Shown: positions 27,218 to 36,254 of the stretch, piece by piece | How the letters are laid out: each line of letters starts with the position of its first letter | Numbering within the stretch: position 1 is the first letter of the stretch | Assembly (NCBI RefSeq): GCF_018224615.1 | Contig: NZ_JAGTUK010000003.1 | Location: 62,001-126,000, forward strand | From: Microbacterium paraoxydans | GTDB taxonomy: Bacteria; Actinomycetota; Actinomycetes; Actinomycetales; Microbacteriaceae | Length of the DNA: 64,000 nt | Reading direction: 5' to 3' | Program-made: the position numbers and the translations under genes | Notes under the pieces: model-generated | What the model saw: only the letters and a program-made list of their open reading frames with translations | Told to the model about the DNA's origin: nothing | Databases searched by the model: none

Positions 27218-28522
27218 ATGCGCACGATCGATCTGCGGGGGCGCGAGCTCTCGCCCGCCGACATGCTCGCTGCTGTTCCCCGCGCCACGCAGGCGCGCGC
27301 GGAGGCGCTCGACACGGCGGCGCGCCTCGTCGACGAGGTGCGTGACCGCGGTGAAGGAGCACTGCGTGAGCAGGCGGAGCGCTTCGACCGGGTCGTCGGA
27401 CACGACCTGCGGGTTCCGGACGCACACCTGACGCAGGCGCTGGAATCGCTCTCGCCCGCCGTCCGCTCGGCGTTGGAGGAGGCGATCCGTCGGGTGCGAC
27501 TCGCCTCGGCGGCTCAGGTTCCGGCGCCGCAGATCACCGAGATCGGTGAGGGAGCCACCATCACGCAGCGCTGGCAGTCGGTGCACCGGGTCGGCGTGTA
27601 CATCCCCGGGGGCAAGGCGGTCTACCCCTCGAGCGTGGTCATGAACGTGGTGCCCGCGCAGGTCGCCGGAGTTCAGCAGATCGCCCTGGCATCGCCGCCG
27701 CAGGCGGACCAGGGCGGCCGTGTGCACCCCACGATCCTCGCGGCCGCGGCTCTGCTCGGCGTGACCGAGGTCTACGCCATGGGTGGTGCCGGCGCGATCG
27801 GTGCCTTCGCACATGGCGTCCCGAGCCTCGCCCTCGATCCGGTCGATGTGGTGTCGGGCCCCGGCAACAACTATGTCGCCTCGGCCAAGCGAGCCGTCGC
27901 GGGCGTCGTGGGGACCGACTCGGAGGCGGGCGCCACGGAGATCCTGGTCGTCGCGGACTCTTCCGCCGATCCGCGTCTGGTCGCCGCCGACCTGGTCAGC
28001 CAGGCCGAGCACGATGAGCAGGCGTCGGCGGTGCTGGTCACCGATGCCGAAGGGCTCGCGGAGCGGGTCGTCGCCGAGGTGGAGCGCCTCACGGCCACGA
28101 CCCGTCACAGCGATCGTGTCGCGGCCGCGCTGGCGGGACCGCAGTCCGCGGTCGTGCTGGTGGATGACCGCGCGATGGCGGTCGCGTTCAGCAACGCGTA
28201 CGCCCCGGAGCACCTGGAGCTGCACCTTTCCGACGCCGAGCGGGCTGCGGCGGAGTTCACCAATGCGGGAGCGGTGTTCGTGGGTGATCAGACGCCCGTC
28301 AGCCTGGGCGACTACATGGCGGGCAGCAATCACGTGCTGCCGACGGGAGGCCAGGCGCGGTACGCGCCGGGGCTCGGCGCCTACACGTTCCTCCGCCCGC
28401 AGCAGGTCGTCTCCTATGACCGTGCCGCCCTGGCCTCAGTGCGCGAGGGGGTCGTGGCTCTCGCCGAGTCCGAGGTCCTTCCGGCGCACGGCGAGGCGAT
28501 CGAGGCCCGGTTCACCGCGTAG
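27218..28522 (+). CDS. hisD: Histidinol dehydrogenase
   Basis: Zinc enzyme that oxidises L-histidinol to L-histidine in two NAD-dependent steps. The 434-residue protein shows the family motifs [44 protein letters not shown] and APEHLELH (a zinc/substrate region). ATG 27218 follows GAAAGG and gives the normal N-terminus. No other his gene is in the window, so the rest of the pathway is encoded elsewhere or not linked here. Confidence 0.96.
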   Translation: MRTIDLRGRELSPADMLAAVPRATQARAEALDTAARLVDEVRDRGEGALREQAERFDRVVGHDLRVPDAHLTQALESLSPAVRSALEEAIRRVRLASAAQVPAPQITEIGEGATITQRWQSVHRVGVYIPGGKAVYPSSVVMNVVPAQVAGVQQIALASPPQADQGGRVHPTILAAAALLGVTEVYAMGGAGAIGAFAHGVPSLALDPVDVVSGPGNNYVASAKRAVAGVVGTDSEAGATEILVVADSSADPRLVAADLVSQAEHDEQASAVLVTDAEGLAERVVAEVERLTATTRHSDRVAAALAGPQSAVVLVDDRAMAVAFSNAYAPEHLELHLSDAERAAAEFTNAGAVFVGDQTPVSLGDYMAGSNHVLPTGGQARYAPGLGAYTFLRPQQVVSYDRAALASVREGVVALAESEVLPAHGEAIEARFTA

Positions 28523-28525
28523 GAT
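28520..28525 (+). promoter_or_regulatory. -10 element TAGGAT of nrdR
   Basis: TAGGAT overlaps the hisD stop codon and ends 7 nt before ATG 28533, predicting a leaderless nrdR transcript. Confidence 0.6.
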
Positions 28526-28532
28526 CGGTCAG

Positions 28533-29003
28533 ATGCACTGCCCCTTCTGCCGTCACCCCGACTCCAGAGTCATCGATTCCCGTACGAGTGATGACGGACT
28601 CTCGATCCGTCGTCGCCGACAGTGCCCGGAGTGCGGAGGGCGCTTCTCGACCACGGAGACGGCGAGTCTCAACGTGATCAAGCGCTCGGGGGTGATGGAG
28701 CCCTTCAGTCGTGAGAAGGTGATCTCCGGCGTGCGCAAGGCCTGCCAGGGGCGCCCGGTGACGGAGGCCGACCTGGCGATCCTGGCGCAGCGCGTGGAGG
28801 AGGCCGTTCGCCAGACCGGGGTGTCTCAGCTGGACACGAACGAGATCGGTCTCGCGATCCTCGGCCCTCTGCGCGAGCTCGACGAGGTCGCGTTCCTCCG
28901 TTTCGCGAGCGTCTATCAGGCGTTCGATTCGCTGGAGGACTTCGAGGCGGCGATCAGCGATCTCCGGGCGGACCACGCCAAGGCGGAGGCGGGCGACCGG
29001 TAA
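28533..29003 (+). CDS. nrdR: Ribonucleotide reductase repressor NrdR
   Basis: Nucleotide-sensing transcriptional repressor of ribonucleotide reductase genes; 156 residues. The N-terminal zinc ribbon has C3, C6, C31 and C34 (MHCPFC ... QCPEC), followed by RRRRQ-type basic residues and an ATP-cone domain beginning near residue 46 ([20 protein letters not shown]). ATP or dATP binding switches its DNA affinity. The ATG lies 10 nt after hisD. Confidence 0.96.
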   Translation: MHCPFCRHPDSRVIDSRTSDDGLSIRRRRQCPECGGRFSTTETASLNVIKRSGVMEPFSREKVISGVRKACQGRPVTEADLAILAQRVEEAVRQTGVSQLDTNEIGLAILGPLRELDEVAFLRFASVYQAFDSLEDFEAAISDLRADHAKAEAGDR

Positions 29004-29006
29004 TCT
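29001..29006 (+). promoter_or_regulatory. -10 element TAATCT of pyrD
   Basis: TAATCT overlaps the nrdR stop and ends 7 nt before ATG 29014. Confidence 0.6.
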
Positions 29007-29013
29007 GGCAGGG

Positions 29014-30051
29014 ATGTATCCCCTCCTCTTCCGCGCCGTTCTGTCGCGCTTCGATCCCGAGTTCGCCCACCACGCAGGCATGGCGGTCATCCGCGCTGCG
29101 GGAGTTCCGCCCCTGTCCTGGGCGACCCGTGCGGTGACCCGGCCGGATCCGTCGCTGCGCGTGGAGGCGCTGGGGCTCACGTTTCCCTCGCCGTTCGGCA
29201 TCGCGGCGGGCTTCGACAAGAACGCGGTCGGAGTGCGTGGTCTCGCCGCCCTCGGCTTCGGGCACGTCGAGGTCGGCACGATCACGGCCATCCCGCAAGA
29301 CGGCAATCCGAAGCCGCGTCTGTTCCGTCTGATCGCCGACCGCGCGGTCATCAACCGGATGGGGTTCAACAACAGGGGAGCGGATGCCGCCGCGCGGCGC
29401 CTCGCCCGGCTCCGCCGAGGCGCACCCGACACCGTGATCGGCGTCAACATCGGCAAGAGCCGCGTGGTGGATGTCGAGGACGCGACGGCCGACTACGTCG
29501 CGTCGGCGACGCGCCTCGCGCCGCTCGCCGACTACCTGGCGGTGAACGTCTCCTCTCCGAACACCCCTGGGCTTCGAGGTCTTCAGGCAGTGGAGACTCT
29601 GGCGCCCCTGCTGCGTGCGGTGCGCGACGCCTCCGGCTCGACCCCGCTGCTGGTCAAGATCGCGCCCGACCTCGCGGACGAGGAGATCACCGCGATCGCG
29701 CAGCTCGCTGTGACGGAGGGTCTCGCGGGGATCATCGCGCACAACACCACGATCAGCAGGGATGGGCTCATCACCGACGCCGCGGTGGTGGAGGCGGCGG
29801 GCGCCGGCGGACTCTCCGGCGCCCCCCTCAAGCGTCGCTCGCTCGAGGTGCTGCGTGTGGTCCGCGCCGCCGTGCCGGAGGACTTCTGTGTGATCGCCGT
29901 CGGCGGGGTGGAGACAGCGTCCGACGTTCAGGAGCGCCTGGATGCCGGAGCGACCCTCGTGCAGGGCTACACCGCGTTCCTGTATCGCGGTCCGCTCTGG
30001 GGCCGTGAGATCAACCGCGGGCTGGTCAGTCGGGGTACTGCCCGCGCTTGA
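29014..30051 (+). CDS. pyrD: Quinone-dependent dihydroorotate dehydrogenase (class 2)
   Basis: FMN enzyme of pyrimidine synthesis that oxidises dihydroorotate to orotate and passes electrons to the quinone pool. The 345-residue length and an N-terminal extension before the barrel indicate the membrane-associated class 2 form. Motifs: GIAAGFDKNAVGV, NRMGFNNRG and NVSSPNTPGLRGLQ with the catalytic serine context of class 2. The last 26 nt overlap the 3' end of the opposite-strand DUF3043 gene. Confidence 0.95.
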   Translation: MYPLLFRAVLSRFDPEFAHHAGMAVIRAAGVPPLSWATRAVTRPDPSLRVEALGLTFPSPFGIAAGFDKNAVGVRGLAALGFGHVEVGTITAIPQDGNPKPRLFRLIADRAVINRMGFNNRGADAAARRLARLRRGAPDTVIGVNIGKSRVVDVEDATADYVASATRLAPLADYLAVNVSSPNTPGLRGLQAVETLAPLLRAVRDASGSTPLLVKIAPDLADEEITAIAQLAVTEGLAGIIAHNTTISRDGLITDAAVVEAAGAGGLSGAPLKRRSLEVLRVVRAAVPEDFCVIAVGGVETASDVQERLDAGATLVQGYTAFLYRGPLWGREINRGLVSRGTARA

Positions 30052-30628
30052 CCTGCGGCTTCGGCAGACGCATGAAGCGCATCTGCAGCGCACGCATGCC
30101 TGCGTACCAGCCGAGGCCCTTCTCCACGCGGTCGGCACCGAACTTCGCAGCCGCCTTGCGCTTGACGCGCAGGCCCAGCAGGATCATGCCGCCGATCGCG
30201 ATGACCAGGTACGCCATCATGAAGAGGTAGGCGTAGAACGAGATCATGAGGTTCGTGGGCAGCAGCGACGCCAGGATCACCAGCACCATGACGCCCATGA
30301 CGAACTCCGCCGGGTGCCATCCGGCGTCGACGTAATCCCGCACCCATCGGCGCTGCGGACCCTTGTCGCGGACGGGAAGGTACTTCTCCTCGCCGGCAGC
30401 CATGCCCGCCTGTGCGCGTGCGCGCCGTTCGTTCAGCTCCGCGCGTGCCGCAGCCTTCGCCTCTTTGGTGTTGGCCACGAGCGGACGCCGACGTGCGGCT
30501 TCCTGCTCGGCGCGGGTCGGCGTGGCGCGTCCCTTGCCGACGGCGGGCGTCTGCGGGGCGTCGTCGTTCGTCGAAGGGGAGACGGGGGTAGTGGCCACGG
30601 GTTTCCTCGGTTCGCTGAAGATGGTCAC
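30026..30628 (-). CDS. DUF3043 membrane protein
   Basis: Actinobacterial DUF3043 protein of 200 residues. It has a charged N-terminal region with the family stretch RRPLVANTKEAKAAARAELN, then RRWVRDYVDAGW, two membrane segments (about residues 106-128 and 131-152) and a basic C-terminus. The function is unknown. The GTG start is only 4 nt after a minus-strand TAATCT hexamer, so the exact start is uncertain. It is divergent from the M20 peptidase gene, with overlapping -10 elements, and convergent with pyrD. Confidence 0.85.
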   Translation of the reverse strand: MTIFSEPRKPVATTPVSPSTNDDAPQTPAVGKGRATPTRAEQEAARRRPLVANTKEAKAAARAELNERRARAQAGMAAGEEKYLPVRDKGPQRRWVRDYVDAGWHPAEFVMGVMVLVILASLLPTNLMISFYAYLFMMAYLVIAIGGMILLGLRVKRKAAAKFGADRVEKGLGWYAGMRALQMRFMRLPKPQVKRGQYPD

Positions 30629-30630
30629 CT

Positions 30631-30638
30631 TAAGATTA
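30631..30638. promoter_or_regulatory. Overlapping divergent -10 elements (DUF3043 / M20 peptidase)
   Basis: TAAGAT (plus strand, 30631-30636) and TAATCT (minus strand, 30638-30633) share four base pairs. The plus copy is 7 nt before ATG 30644; the minus copy is 4 nt before GTG 30628. One melted site could therefore serve transcription in both directions. Confidence 0.55.
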
Positions 30639-30643
30639 CTCGC

Positions 30644-32047
30644 ATGACCTCATCTGCACTTCCCAGCGAGTCCGACGCTGCCGTCCTGGACGCTGTCGCG
30701 ACCGGCATCCCCGCCGCTCTGTCCGATCTCGGGCACCTGGTCCGCATTCCGGGCATGGCCTGGCCGGCGTTCGATCAGACGCAACTGGAGCGCAGTGCGG
30801 ACGCGGTCGCGACTCTCGCGAAGGAGACCGGGGTGTTCGACGACGTGCGCGTGCTGCGCTCCGCGATCCCTGGCACCGACGAGCACGGGCAACCGGCGGT
30901 TCTCGCGACGCGCGCGGCCCGCAATGGCAAGCCGACGATCCTCCTCTACGCGCACCACGACGTGCAGCCTCCGGGAGACGACGCACTGTGGGAGACGCCT
31001 CCGTTCGAGCCGACCGTACGTGACGGCCGCCTCTACGGGCGCGGGGCTGCCGACGACAAGGCGGGGATCATGGCCCACATCGGTGCCATCCGCGCGGTCT
31101 CCTCGGTGCTCGGTGATGACCTGGACCTCGGGATCGCGATGTTCATCGAGGGGGAGGAGGAGTACGGGTCACGCTCGTTCGCCCAGTTCCTCGCGGACAA
31201 TCGTGACGCTCTCCGCGCCGATGCCATCGTCGTCGCCGATTCGGGCAACTGGGATTCGGTGACGCCGGGGCTGACGGTGTCTCTCCGCGGGAACGCCCGG
31301 TTCACCATGACCGTGCGCACGCTTGACCACGCCTCGCACTCCGGCATGTTCGGCGGAGCGGTGCCGGACGCGATGATGGCGACGGTCCGGCTGCTCTCGA
31401 CACTGTGGAACGCCGACGGTTCGGTGGCGGTCGAGGGGATGACGAGTCGGGACGCCGAGACGCCCGACTACTCGGAGGCGACGTTGCGTGACGAGGCCGG
31501 GCTTCTGCCCGGCACGACGCCGATCGGCGATGGCACGATCCTCAGCCGTATCTGGAACAAGCCGTCCGTGACCGTCATCGGGATCGACGCCACGAGTGTC
31601 GCGGCAGCGTCGAACACCCTGCTCCCCGAAGTCACCGTCGTGATCAGCGCCCGGGTCGCGCCGGGGCAGACGGGGCAAGAGGCGTACGACGCGCTCGAGC
31701 GTCACCTGCGCGCGCACGCCCCGTTCGGAGCCGAGCTGTCGTTCTCCGACGTCGACCTGGGCAATCCGTTCCTCGTCGACACCAGCGGTTGGGCGGTGTC
31801 GCTCACGCGCGACGCGATGCGCGACGGCTACGGCGTCGCCCCGGTCGATCTGGGGGTCGGCGGGTCGATTCCGTTCATCGCCGACCTCGTCCGCGAGTTC
31901 CCCGAGGCGCAGATCCTCGTGACGGGCGTGGAGGATCCGCACTCCCGTGCCCACAGTCCGAACGAGTCACTGCACCTGGACACGTTCCGCCACGCGGTCG
32001 CGACCGAGGCGCTGCTGCTGGCGCGGATGAACGCGGTCGAGGTCTGA
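30644..32047 (+). CDS. M20-family metallopeptidase (dipeptidase)
   Basis: Cytoplasmic zinc aminoacyl-peptidase of 467 residues. The di-metal ligands appear in LYAHHDVQPPGD, GRGAADDKAG (bridging Asp) and the Glu pair in FIEGEEEYGS, with a late His in EDPHSRAHSPNES. A dimerisation lid domain occupies the middle (ARFTMTVRTLDHASHSGMFGG). It resembles the M20 dipeptidases annotated next to the DUF3043 gene in many actinobacteria; the substrate is not known. The start is set by TAAGAT 7 nt upstream. Confidence 0.9.
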   Translation: MTSSALPSESDAAVLDAVATGIPAALSDLGHLVRIPGMAWPAFDQTQLERSADAVATLAKETGVFDDVRVLRSAIPGTDEHGQPAVLATRAARNGKPTILLYAHHDVQPPGDDALWETPPFEPTVRDGRLYGRGAADDKAGIMAHIGAIRAVSSVLGDDLDLGIAMFIEGEEEYGSRSFAQFLADNRDALRADAIVVADSGNWDSVTPGLTVSLRGNARFTMTVRTLDHASHSGMFGGAVPDAMMATVRLLSTLWNADGSVAVEGMTSRDAETPDYSEATLRDEAGLLPGTTPIGDGTILSRIWNKPSVTVIGIDATSVAAASNTLLPEVTVVISARVAPGQTGQEAYDALERHLRAHAPFGAELSFSDVDLGNPFLVDTSGWAVSLTRDAMRDGYGVAPVDLGVGGSIPFIADLVREFPEAQILVTGVEDPHSRAHSPNESLHLDTFRHAVATEALLLARMNAVEV

Positions 32048-32068
32048 GCCTCCCGCGTGGAGCGGCGG

Positions 32069-32074
32069 TAGAAT
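32069..32074 (+). promoter_or_regulatory. -10 element TAGAAT of the Fe-S carrier gene
   Basis: TAGAAT lies 42 nt before ATG 32117; the leader ends in an AAGGAG ribosome site. Confidence 0.45.
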
Positions 32075-32116
32075 CGTCGGAGAAGCCGTGTACTGCGGCC
32101 CGTCCCAAGGAGTGAC

Positions 32117-32479
32117 ATGAGCGACACCACCCTGTCCGCAGAGACCACCCGCGCACACGGCGTCAGCCTGACGGACGCCGCGGCCACCAAGGTCAAGAAC
32201 CTTCTGGAGCAGGAGGGCCGCGACGACCTGCGTCTGCGCGTCGCCGTCCAGCCGGGAGGCTGCTCGGGCCTCATCTATCAGCTCTACTTCGACGAGCGCT
32301 TCCTCGAGGGCGACGAGACCGTCGACTTCGATGGCGTCGAGGTGATCGTCGACAACATGAGCGTGCCGTACCTCGACGGTGCGTCGATCGACTTCAAGGA
32401 CACGATCTCGGAGCAGGGCTTCACGATCGACAACCCGAACGCCGCGGGGAGCTGCGCCTGTGGAGACAGCTTCCACTGA
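32117..32479 (+). CDS. erpA: A-type iron-sulfur cluster carrier (ErpA/IscA-like)
   Basis: Fe-S assembly carrier of 120 residues that delivers clusters to target enzymes. The three conserved cysteines are present: one in QPGGCSGLIYQ and two in the C-terminal SCACGDSFH. It sits alone between the M20 peptidase and the cytochrome oxidase genes, a position shared by many actinobacteria. The Rieske protein QcrA encoded nearby is a plausible client, by inference only. A strong terminator follows. Confidence 0.92.
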   Translation: MSDTTLSAETTRAHGVSLTDAAATKVKNLLEQEGRDDLRLRVAVQPGGCSGLIYQLYFDERFLEGDETVDFDGVEVIVDNMSVPYLDGASIDFKDTISEQGFTIDNPNAAGSCACGDSFH

Positions 32480-32496
32480 TCTGCGGATTTCTGCTC

Positions 32497-32531
32497 AACG
32501 GCCGCCGTCACCTCGCGTGACGGCGGCCGTT
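32497..32531 (+). terminator. Intrinsic terminator after the Fe-S carrier gene
   Basis: Perfect 15-bp stem (AACGGCCGCCGTCAC and its complement) with a CTCGC loop, starting 18 nt after the stop codon. Confidence 0.85.
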
Positions 32532-32580
32532 CCGCGTTCGGAACCTGCGTGGATGGCATGAATCGGGTGTGAGGTTGCTC

Positions 32581-32586
32581 TAGACT
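32581..32586 (+). promoter_or_regulatory. -10 element TAGACT of the ctaC operon
   Basis: TAGACT lies 35 nt before GTG 32622. The leader carries GAAAGGTG as ribosome site. Confidence 0.5.
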
Positions 32587-32621
32587 TGAGCGTGCCCTGT
32601 CCGCAATCTGAAAGGTGCATC

Positions 32622-33518
32622 GTGCCCTCGAAACGCCGCCTTCGTTGGGCCGCACTCCCTGTGGGAGTCGTGGCAGCTGTGGCTCTGGCGGGATGTACTC
32701 CCACCGAGCTGAACGGCTTTCTTCCGGGCTTCGTGGAGGGTGGCCCGGCAGCGACCAACCAGACGGAGCGCGTCTCGTCGCTCTGGGTGAACTCCTGGAT
32801 CGTGCTTCTCGCCGTCGGCGTCATCACGTGGAGCCTCATGGCGTGGGCTGCGATCGCGTACCGCCGACGCAAGGGCCAGACCGGTCTCCCCGTGCAGATG
32901 CGCTACAACATGCCGATCGAGATCTTCTACACGATCGTGCCGCTCATCCTGGTGCTGGGCATGTTCTTCTTCACGGCGCGCGACCAGACCGAGATCGAGA
33001 CCAAGTGGGACAACCCCGACGTGGAGATCACGGCGATCGCCAAGCAGTGGGCCTGGGACTTCCAGTACAACGGCGACACGGAAGACGACACCGTGTGGAC
33101 GATGGGCATCCAGGCCCAGCCCGACGCGGAGGGCAACATCGACAAGGCGGAGCTGCCGACGCTGGTGCTCCCGGTCGACAAGAAGGTCACGATCAACCTT
33201 CAGTCGCGCGATGTGATCCACTCCTTCTGGATCATCGACTTCCTCTACAAGAAGGACATGTTCATCGGTAAGGACAACTCGTGGTCCTTCATCCCGACCC
33301 GCGAGGGCGAGTACGCCGGCAAGTGCGCCGAGCTCTGCGGTGAATACCACTCGATGATGCTGTTCAACGTGAAGGTCGTCTCCCAGGAGGAGTACGACGC
33401 CTACCTCGAGTCGCTCGAGGAGCAGGGCAACACCGGCGACATCACCGACGCCTACGACCGTCTCTCGAACCTCCCCGGCACTTCCGGGAAGACCGACACC
33501 GAGGAAGGAGAGGAGTAA
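32622..33518 (+). CDS. ctaC: Cytochrome c oxidase subunit II (lipoprotein)
   Basis: CuA-bearing subunit of the aa3 oxidase that receives electrons from the diheme cytochrome QcrC. The 298-residue protein has a lipoprotein signal (lipobox ALAGC near residue 24), two membrane segments and the CuA site CAELCGEYHSMM. GTG 32622 gives a proper signal peptide; a TTG at 32586 would place 12 extra residues before it. It is co-transcribed with ctaD (3-nt gap) and ctaF. Confidence 0.95.
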   Translation: MPSKRRLRWAALPVGVVAAVALAGCTPTELNGFLPGFVEGGPAATNQTERVSSLWVNSWIVLLAVGVITWSLMAWAAIAYRRRKGQTGLPVQMRYNMPIEIFYTIVPLILVLGMFFFTARDQTEIETKWDNPDVEITAIAKQWAWDFQYNGDTEDDTVWTMGIQAQPDAEGNIDKAELPTLVLPVDKKVTINLQSRDVIHSFWIIDFLYKKDMFIGKDNSWSFIPTREGEYAGKCAELCGEYHSMMLFNVKVVSQEEYDAYLESLEEQGNTGDITDAYDRLSNLPGTSGKTDTEEGEE

Positions 33519-33521
33519 GCC

Positions 33522-35255
33522 ATGTCGACGACCGAAGCTCCTCGCACGGACGAGGCACCCCGCTCCCGTCCCACCACCCTGCCCGCGCGTCAGGCGGCTC
33601 TGATGAGCTCGTCCCGCGTGGAGCAGAAGGGCAACATCGTGGTGAAGTGGATCACGTCCACCGACCACAAGACCATCGGGTACATGTACCTGATCGCTTC
33701 GGTGCTGTTCTTCCTGCTGGGCGGGGTGATGGCGCTGGTCATCCGGGCCGAGCTGTTCGCGCCGGGTATGCAGATCGTGCCGACGAAGGAGCAGTACAAC
33801 CAGCTGTTCACGATGCACGGCACGATCATGCTGCTGATGTTCGCGACGCCGCTGTTCGCCGGTTTCGCCAATGCGATCCTGCCGCTGCAGATCGGTGCGC
33901 CCGATGTGGCCTTCCCGCGTCTGAACGCCTTCGCCTTCTGGCTGTTCCTGTTCGGCTCGACGATCGCCGTCGCCGGCTTCCTCACCCCGCAGGGCGCCGC
34001 GTCGTTCGGCTGGTTCGCCTATCAGCCACTGGCCAACGCGTCGTTCTCTCCGGGGGCGGGCGGGAACCTCTGGATGCTCGGACTGGGCATCTCCGGTTTC
34101 GGCACGATCCTGGGTGCGGTCAACTTCATCACTACGATCATCACGATGCGTGCTCCCGGTATGACCATGTGGCGCATGCCGATCTTCTCCTGGAACACGC
34201 TGATCACCAGCCTCCTCATCCTGATGGCCTTCCCGGTGCTCGCTGCGGCGATCTTCGCTGCGGCCGCTGACCGCGTTCTCGGGGCACACATCTACGACCC
34301 GGCCAACGGCGGCGTGCTCCTGTGGCAGCACCTGTTCTGGTTCTTCGGTCACCCCGAGGTGTACATCATCGCGCTGCCGTTCTTCGGCATCGTGTCGGAG
34401 ATCTTCCCGGTGTTCAGCCGCAAGCCGATCTTCGGCTACAAGACCCTGGTCTACGCCACCATCGCGATCGCCGCGCTGTCGGTTGCGGTGTGGGCTCACC
34501 ACATGTACGTCACCGGCTCCGTCCTGCTGCCGTTCTTCGCCCTCATGACGATGCTCATCGCGGTCCCGACGGGTGTGAAGATCTTCAACTGGATCGGTAC
34601 GCTCTGGCGCGGCTCGGTGACGTTCGAGACACCGATGGTATTCGCCCTCGGGTTCCTCGTGTCGTTCGTGTTCGGTGGGCTCACCGGTGTGATCCTCGCG
34701 GCCCCGCCGCTGGACTTCCACCTCAGCGACTCCTACTTCGTCGTCGCGCACTTCCACTACGTCGTGTTCGGGACGGTCGTGTTCGCGATGTTCGCCGGGT
34801 TCTACTTCTGGTGGCCGAAGTGGACGGGACGCATGCTCAATGAGCGCCTCGGGTACGTGCACTTCTGGATGCTGTTCATCGGCTTCCACATGACGTTCCT
34901 CATCCAGCACTGGCTGGGTGTGGACGGCATGGTGCGCCGCTACGCCGACTACTCGGCGGCCGACGGCTGGACGTGGCAGAACCAGGTCTCGACGATCGGT
35001 GCGATCATCCTCGGCGCCTCGATGCTTCCGTTCTTCCTGAACGTCTGGATCACCGCGCGCAAGGCGCCCAAGGTCACGGTGAACGACCCGTGGGGTTATG
35101 GGGCATCGCTCGAATGGGCGACGTCGTGCCCGCCGCCGCGCCACAACTTCACCTCGATCCCGCGCATCCGTAGCGAGCGTCCGGCGTTCGACCTGAACCA
35201 CCCCGAGGCGGCCGAGTTTGCGACCACCGCTCCGGGCGAGCGAGAGGGCCACTGA
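33522..35255 (+). CDS. ctaD: Cytochrome c oxidase subunit I
   Basis: Catalytic heme-copper oxidase subunit, 577 residues, about 12 membrane helices. The metal ligands are visible: heme a His in [12 protein letters not shown], the CuB His-Tyr in FGHPEVYII, the His pair in WAHHMYVTG, and the heme ligands in [11 protein letters not shown]. It reduces O2 to water and pumps protons. The ATG follows GGAAGGAGAGGAG in the ctaC end. ctaF follows after 3 nt. Confidence 0.97.
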   Translation: MSTTEAPRTDEAPRSRPTTLPARQAALMSSSRVEQKGNIVVKWITSTDHKTIGYMYLIASVLFFLLGGVMALVIRAELFAPGMQIVPTKEQYNQLFTMHGTIMLLMFATPLFAGFANAILPLQIGAPDVAFPRLNAFAFWLFLFGSTIAVAGFLTPQGAASFGWFAYQPLANASFSPGAGGNLWMLGLGISGFGTILGAVNFITTIITMRAPGMTMWRMPIFSWNTLITSLLILMAFPVLAAAIFAAAADRVLGAHIYDPANGGVLLWQHLFWFFGHPEVYIIALPFFGIVSEIFPVFSRKPIFGYKTLVYATIAIAALSVAVWAHHMYVTGSVLLPFFALMTMLIAVPTGVKIFNWIGTLWRGSVTFETPMVFALGFLVSFVFGGLTGVILAAPPLDFHLSDSYFVVAHFHYVVFGTVVFAMFAGFYFWWPKWTGRMLNERLGYVHFWMLFIGFHMTFLIQHWLGVDGMVRRYADYSAADGWTWQNQVSTIGAIILGASMLPFFLNVWITARKAPKVTVNDPWGYGASLEWATSCPPPRHNFTSIPRIRSERPAFDLNHPEAAEFATTAPGEREGH

Positions 35256-35258
35256 GTC

Positions 35259-35693
35259 ATGCGCGATAACGTCATCATCTGGTGGGTCCTGACCGCGTTC
35301 TTCGCCCTCGTCGGCGTCGTGTACACGGGATGGAACATCCTGGCGCACCCCGGCCTCCCGCTCGTCAACCAGATCGAGTGGGTGGGCACGGTAGCGCTGT
35401 TCTTCTCCGCCTTCATGGGCGCTATGGTCGCGTTCTACCTCGACCGCACGCACAAGGCGCAGAACGGCGAACTGCCGGAGGACATCCTGACGTCGGACAT
35501 CGACGACGGTGACCCCGAGCTGGGCGAGTTCAGCCCCTGGTCGTGGTGGCCGCTGGTGCTCGCCGCCTCTGCCGGCGTGTTCGTGGTGGGCCTAGCGGTC
35601 GGGCACTTCCTGCTCCCGATCGGTCTCGCGATCTTCGTCGTCGCGATCGTCGGATGGGTTTACGAGTACTACCGGGGCAACTTCGCTCGCTGA
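35259..35693 (+). CDS. ctaF: Cytochrome c oxidase subunit IV (CtaF)
   Basis: Actinobacterial accessory subunit of the aa3 oxidase, 144 residues with four hydrophobic segments in two pairs (about residues 7-28, 40-62, 93-113 and 115-135). The typical segment AFYLDRTHKAQNGELPEDI joins them. It stabilises the oxidase within the bc1-aa3 supercomplex. It is the last gene of the ctaCDF operon and ends before a bidirectional terminator. Confidence 0.92.
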   Translation: MRDNVIIWWVLTAFFALVGVVYTGWNILAHPGLPLVNQIEWVGTVALFFSAFMGAMVAFYLDRTHKAQNGELPEDILTSDIDDGDPELGEFSPWSWWPLVLAASAGVFVVGLAVGHFLLPIGLAIFVVAIVGWVYEYYRGNFAR

Positions 35694-35705
35694 TGTTCTC
35701 CCGCC

Positions 35706-35738
35706 AAAAGGCCCCTCGGATCATCCGAGGGGCCTTTT
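35706..35738. terminator. Bidirectional terminator between ctaF and the rhodanese gene
   Basis: Perfect 15-bp stem with a 3-nt loop. It reads AAAAGGCCCCTCGGA on one side and ends CCTTTT on the other, so it has an A/T flank in both directions and can serve both convergent genes. Confidence 0.88.
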
Positions 35739-35754
35739 GCGTCGTGGCGGGAAG

Positions 35755-36174
35755 TCAGGGTCGAGTGCGGATCCGAGGGATGCCGGTCAGCGGGTCGACG
35801 GGACGGTGGTGGATGCCGTCTGCGTCCTCGATCGGGTAGCCCTCGCGTGCCCAGTACTCGAATCCGCCGATCATCTCGCGCACTCGATATCCGAGGCGTG
35901 CGAACTCGGCGGCGCCGCGGGTGCCTCCGTTGCAGCCCGGGCTCCAGCAGTAAACGACCACTTCGGCGTCCGGAGCGATCTCCTGCGATGCACGCGTGGC
36001 GATCTCGCTGTGTGGCATGTGGAGGGCGCCGGTCACTCGTCCCTGCGCCCACGCTTGCGCCGACCGGACGTCCACGACGACGAGCTGTTCCCCTGCTGTG
36101 CGCGCGGCGTGGAGGTCGGCGGGATCGGTCTCATAGGCGAGCTTGGCAGCGAAGTAGTCGGAGCGCGAGATCAT
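35755..36174 (-). CDS. Rhodanese-like domain protein
   Basis: Single rhodanese domain of 139 residues: VVVDVRSAQAWAQGRVTGALHMP, then the active-site loop VVYCWSPGCNGG with a cysteine in the persulfide position. It probably transfers sulfane sulfur; the acceptor is unknown. The ATG is set by TAGCGT 6 nt upstream, indicating a leaderless mRNA. It lies tail to tail with ctaF, with no obvious operon partner. Confidence 0.85.
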   Translation of the reverse strand: MISRSDYFAAKLAYETDPADLHAARTAGEQLVVVDVRSAQAWAQGRVTGALHMPHSEIATRASQEIAPDAEVVVYCWSPGCNGGTRGAAEFARLGYRVREMIGGFEYWAREGYPIEDADGIHHRPVDPLTGIPRIRTRP

Positions 36175-36180
36175 GCTTCC

Positions 36181-36186
36181 ACGCTA
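36181..36186 (-). promoter_or_regulatory. -10 element TAGCGT of the rhodanese gene
   Basis: TAGCGT on the minus strand with a 6-nt gap to ATG 36174. Confidence 0.6.
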
Positions 36187-36254
36187 GCTGCGCTCCCTGT
36201 CCCGGAGGGGAGTGGGACGGACGACGGTCGTGCGGATCCTGCCGTCGCGAACTC

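Noticed and set aside
22693..27315. Very long open frame (about 1,500 codons) on the minus strand opposite dnaE
   Set aside because: It mirrors the GC-rich third positions of dnaE and the following genes; it has no ribosome site, no domain and an abnormal Arg/Val/His/Asp composition.
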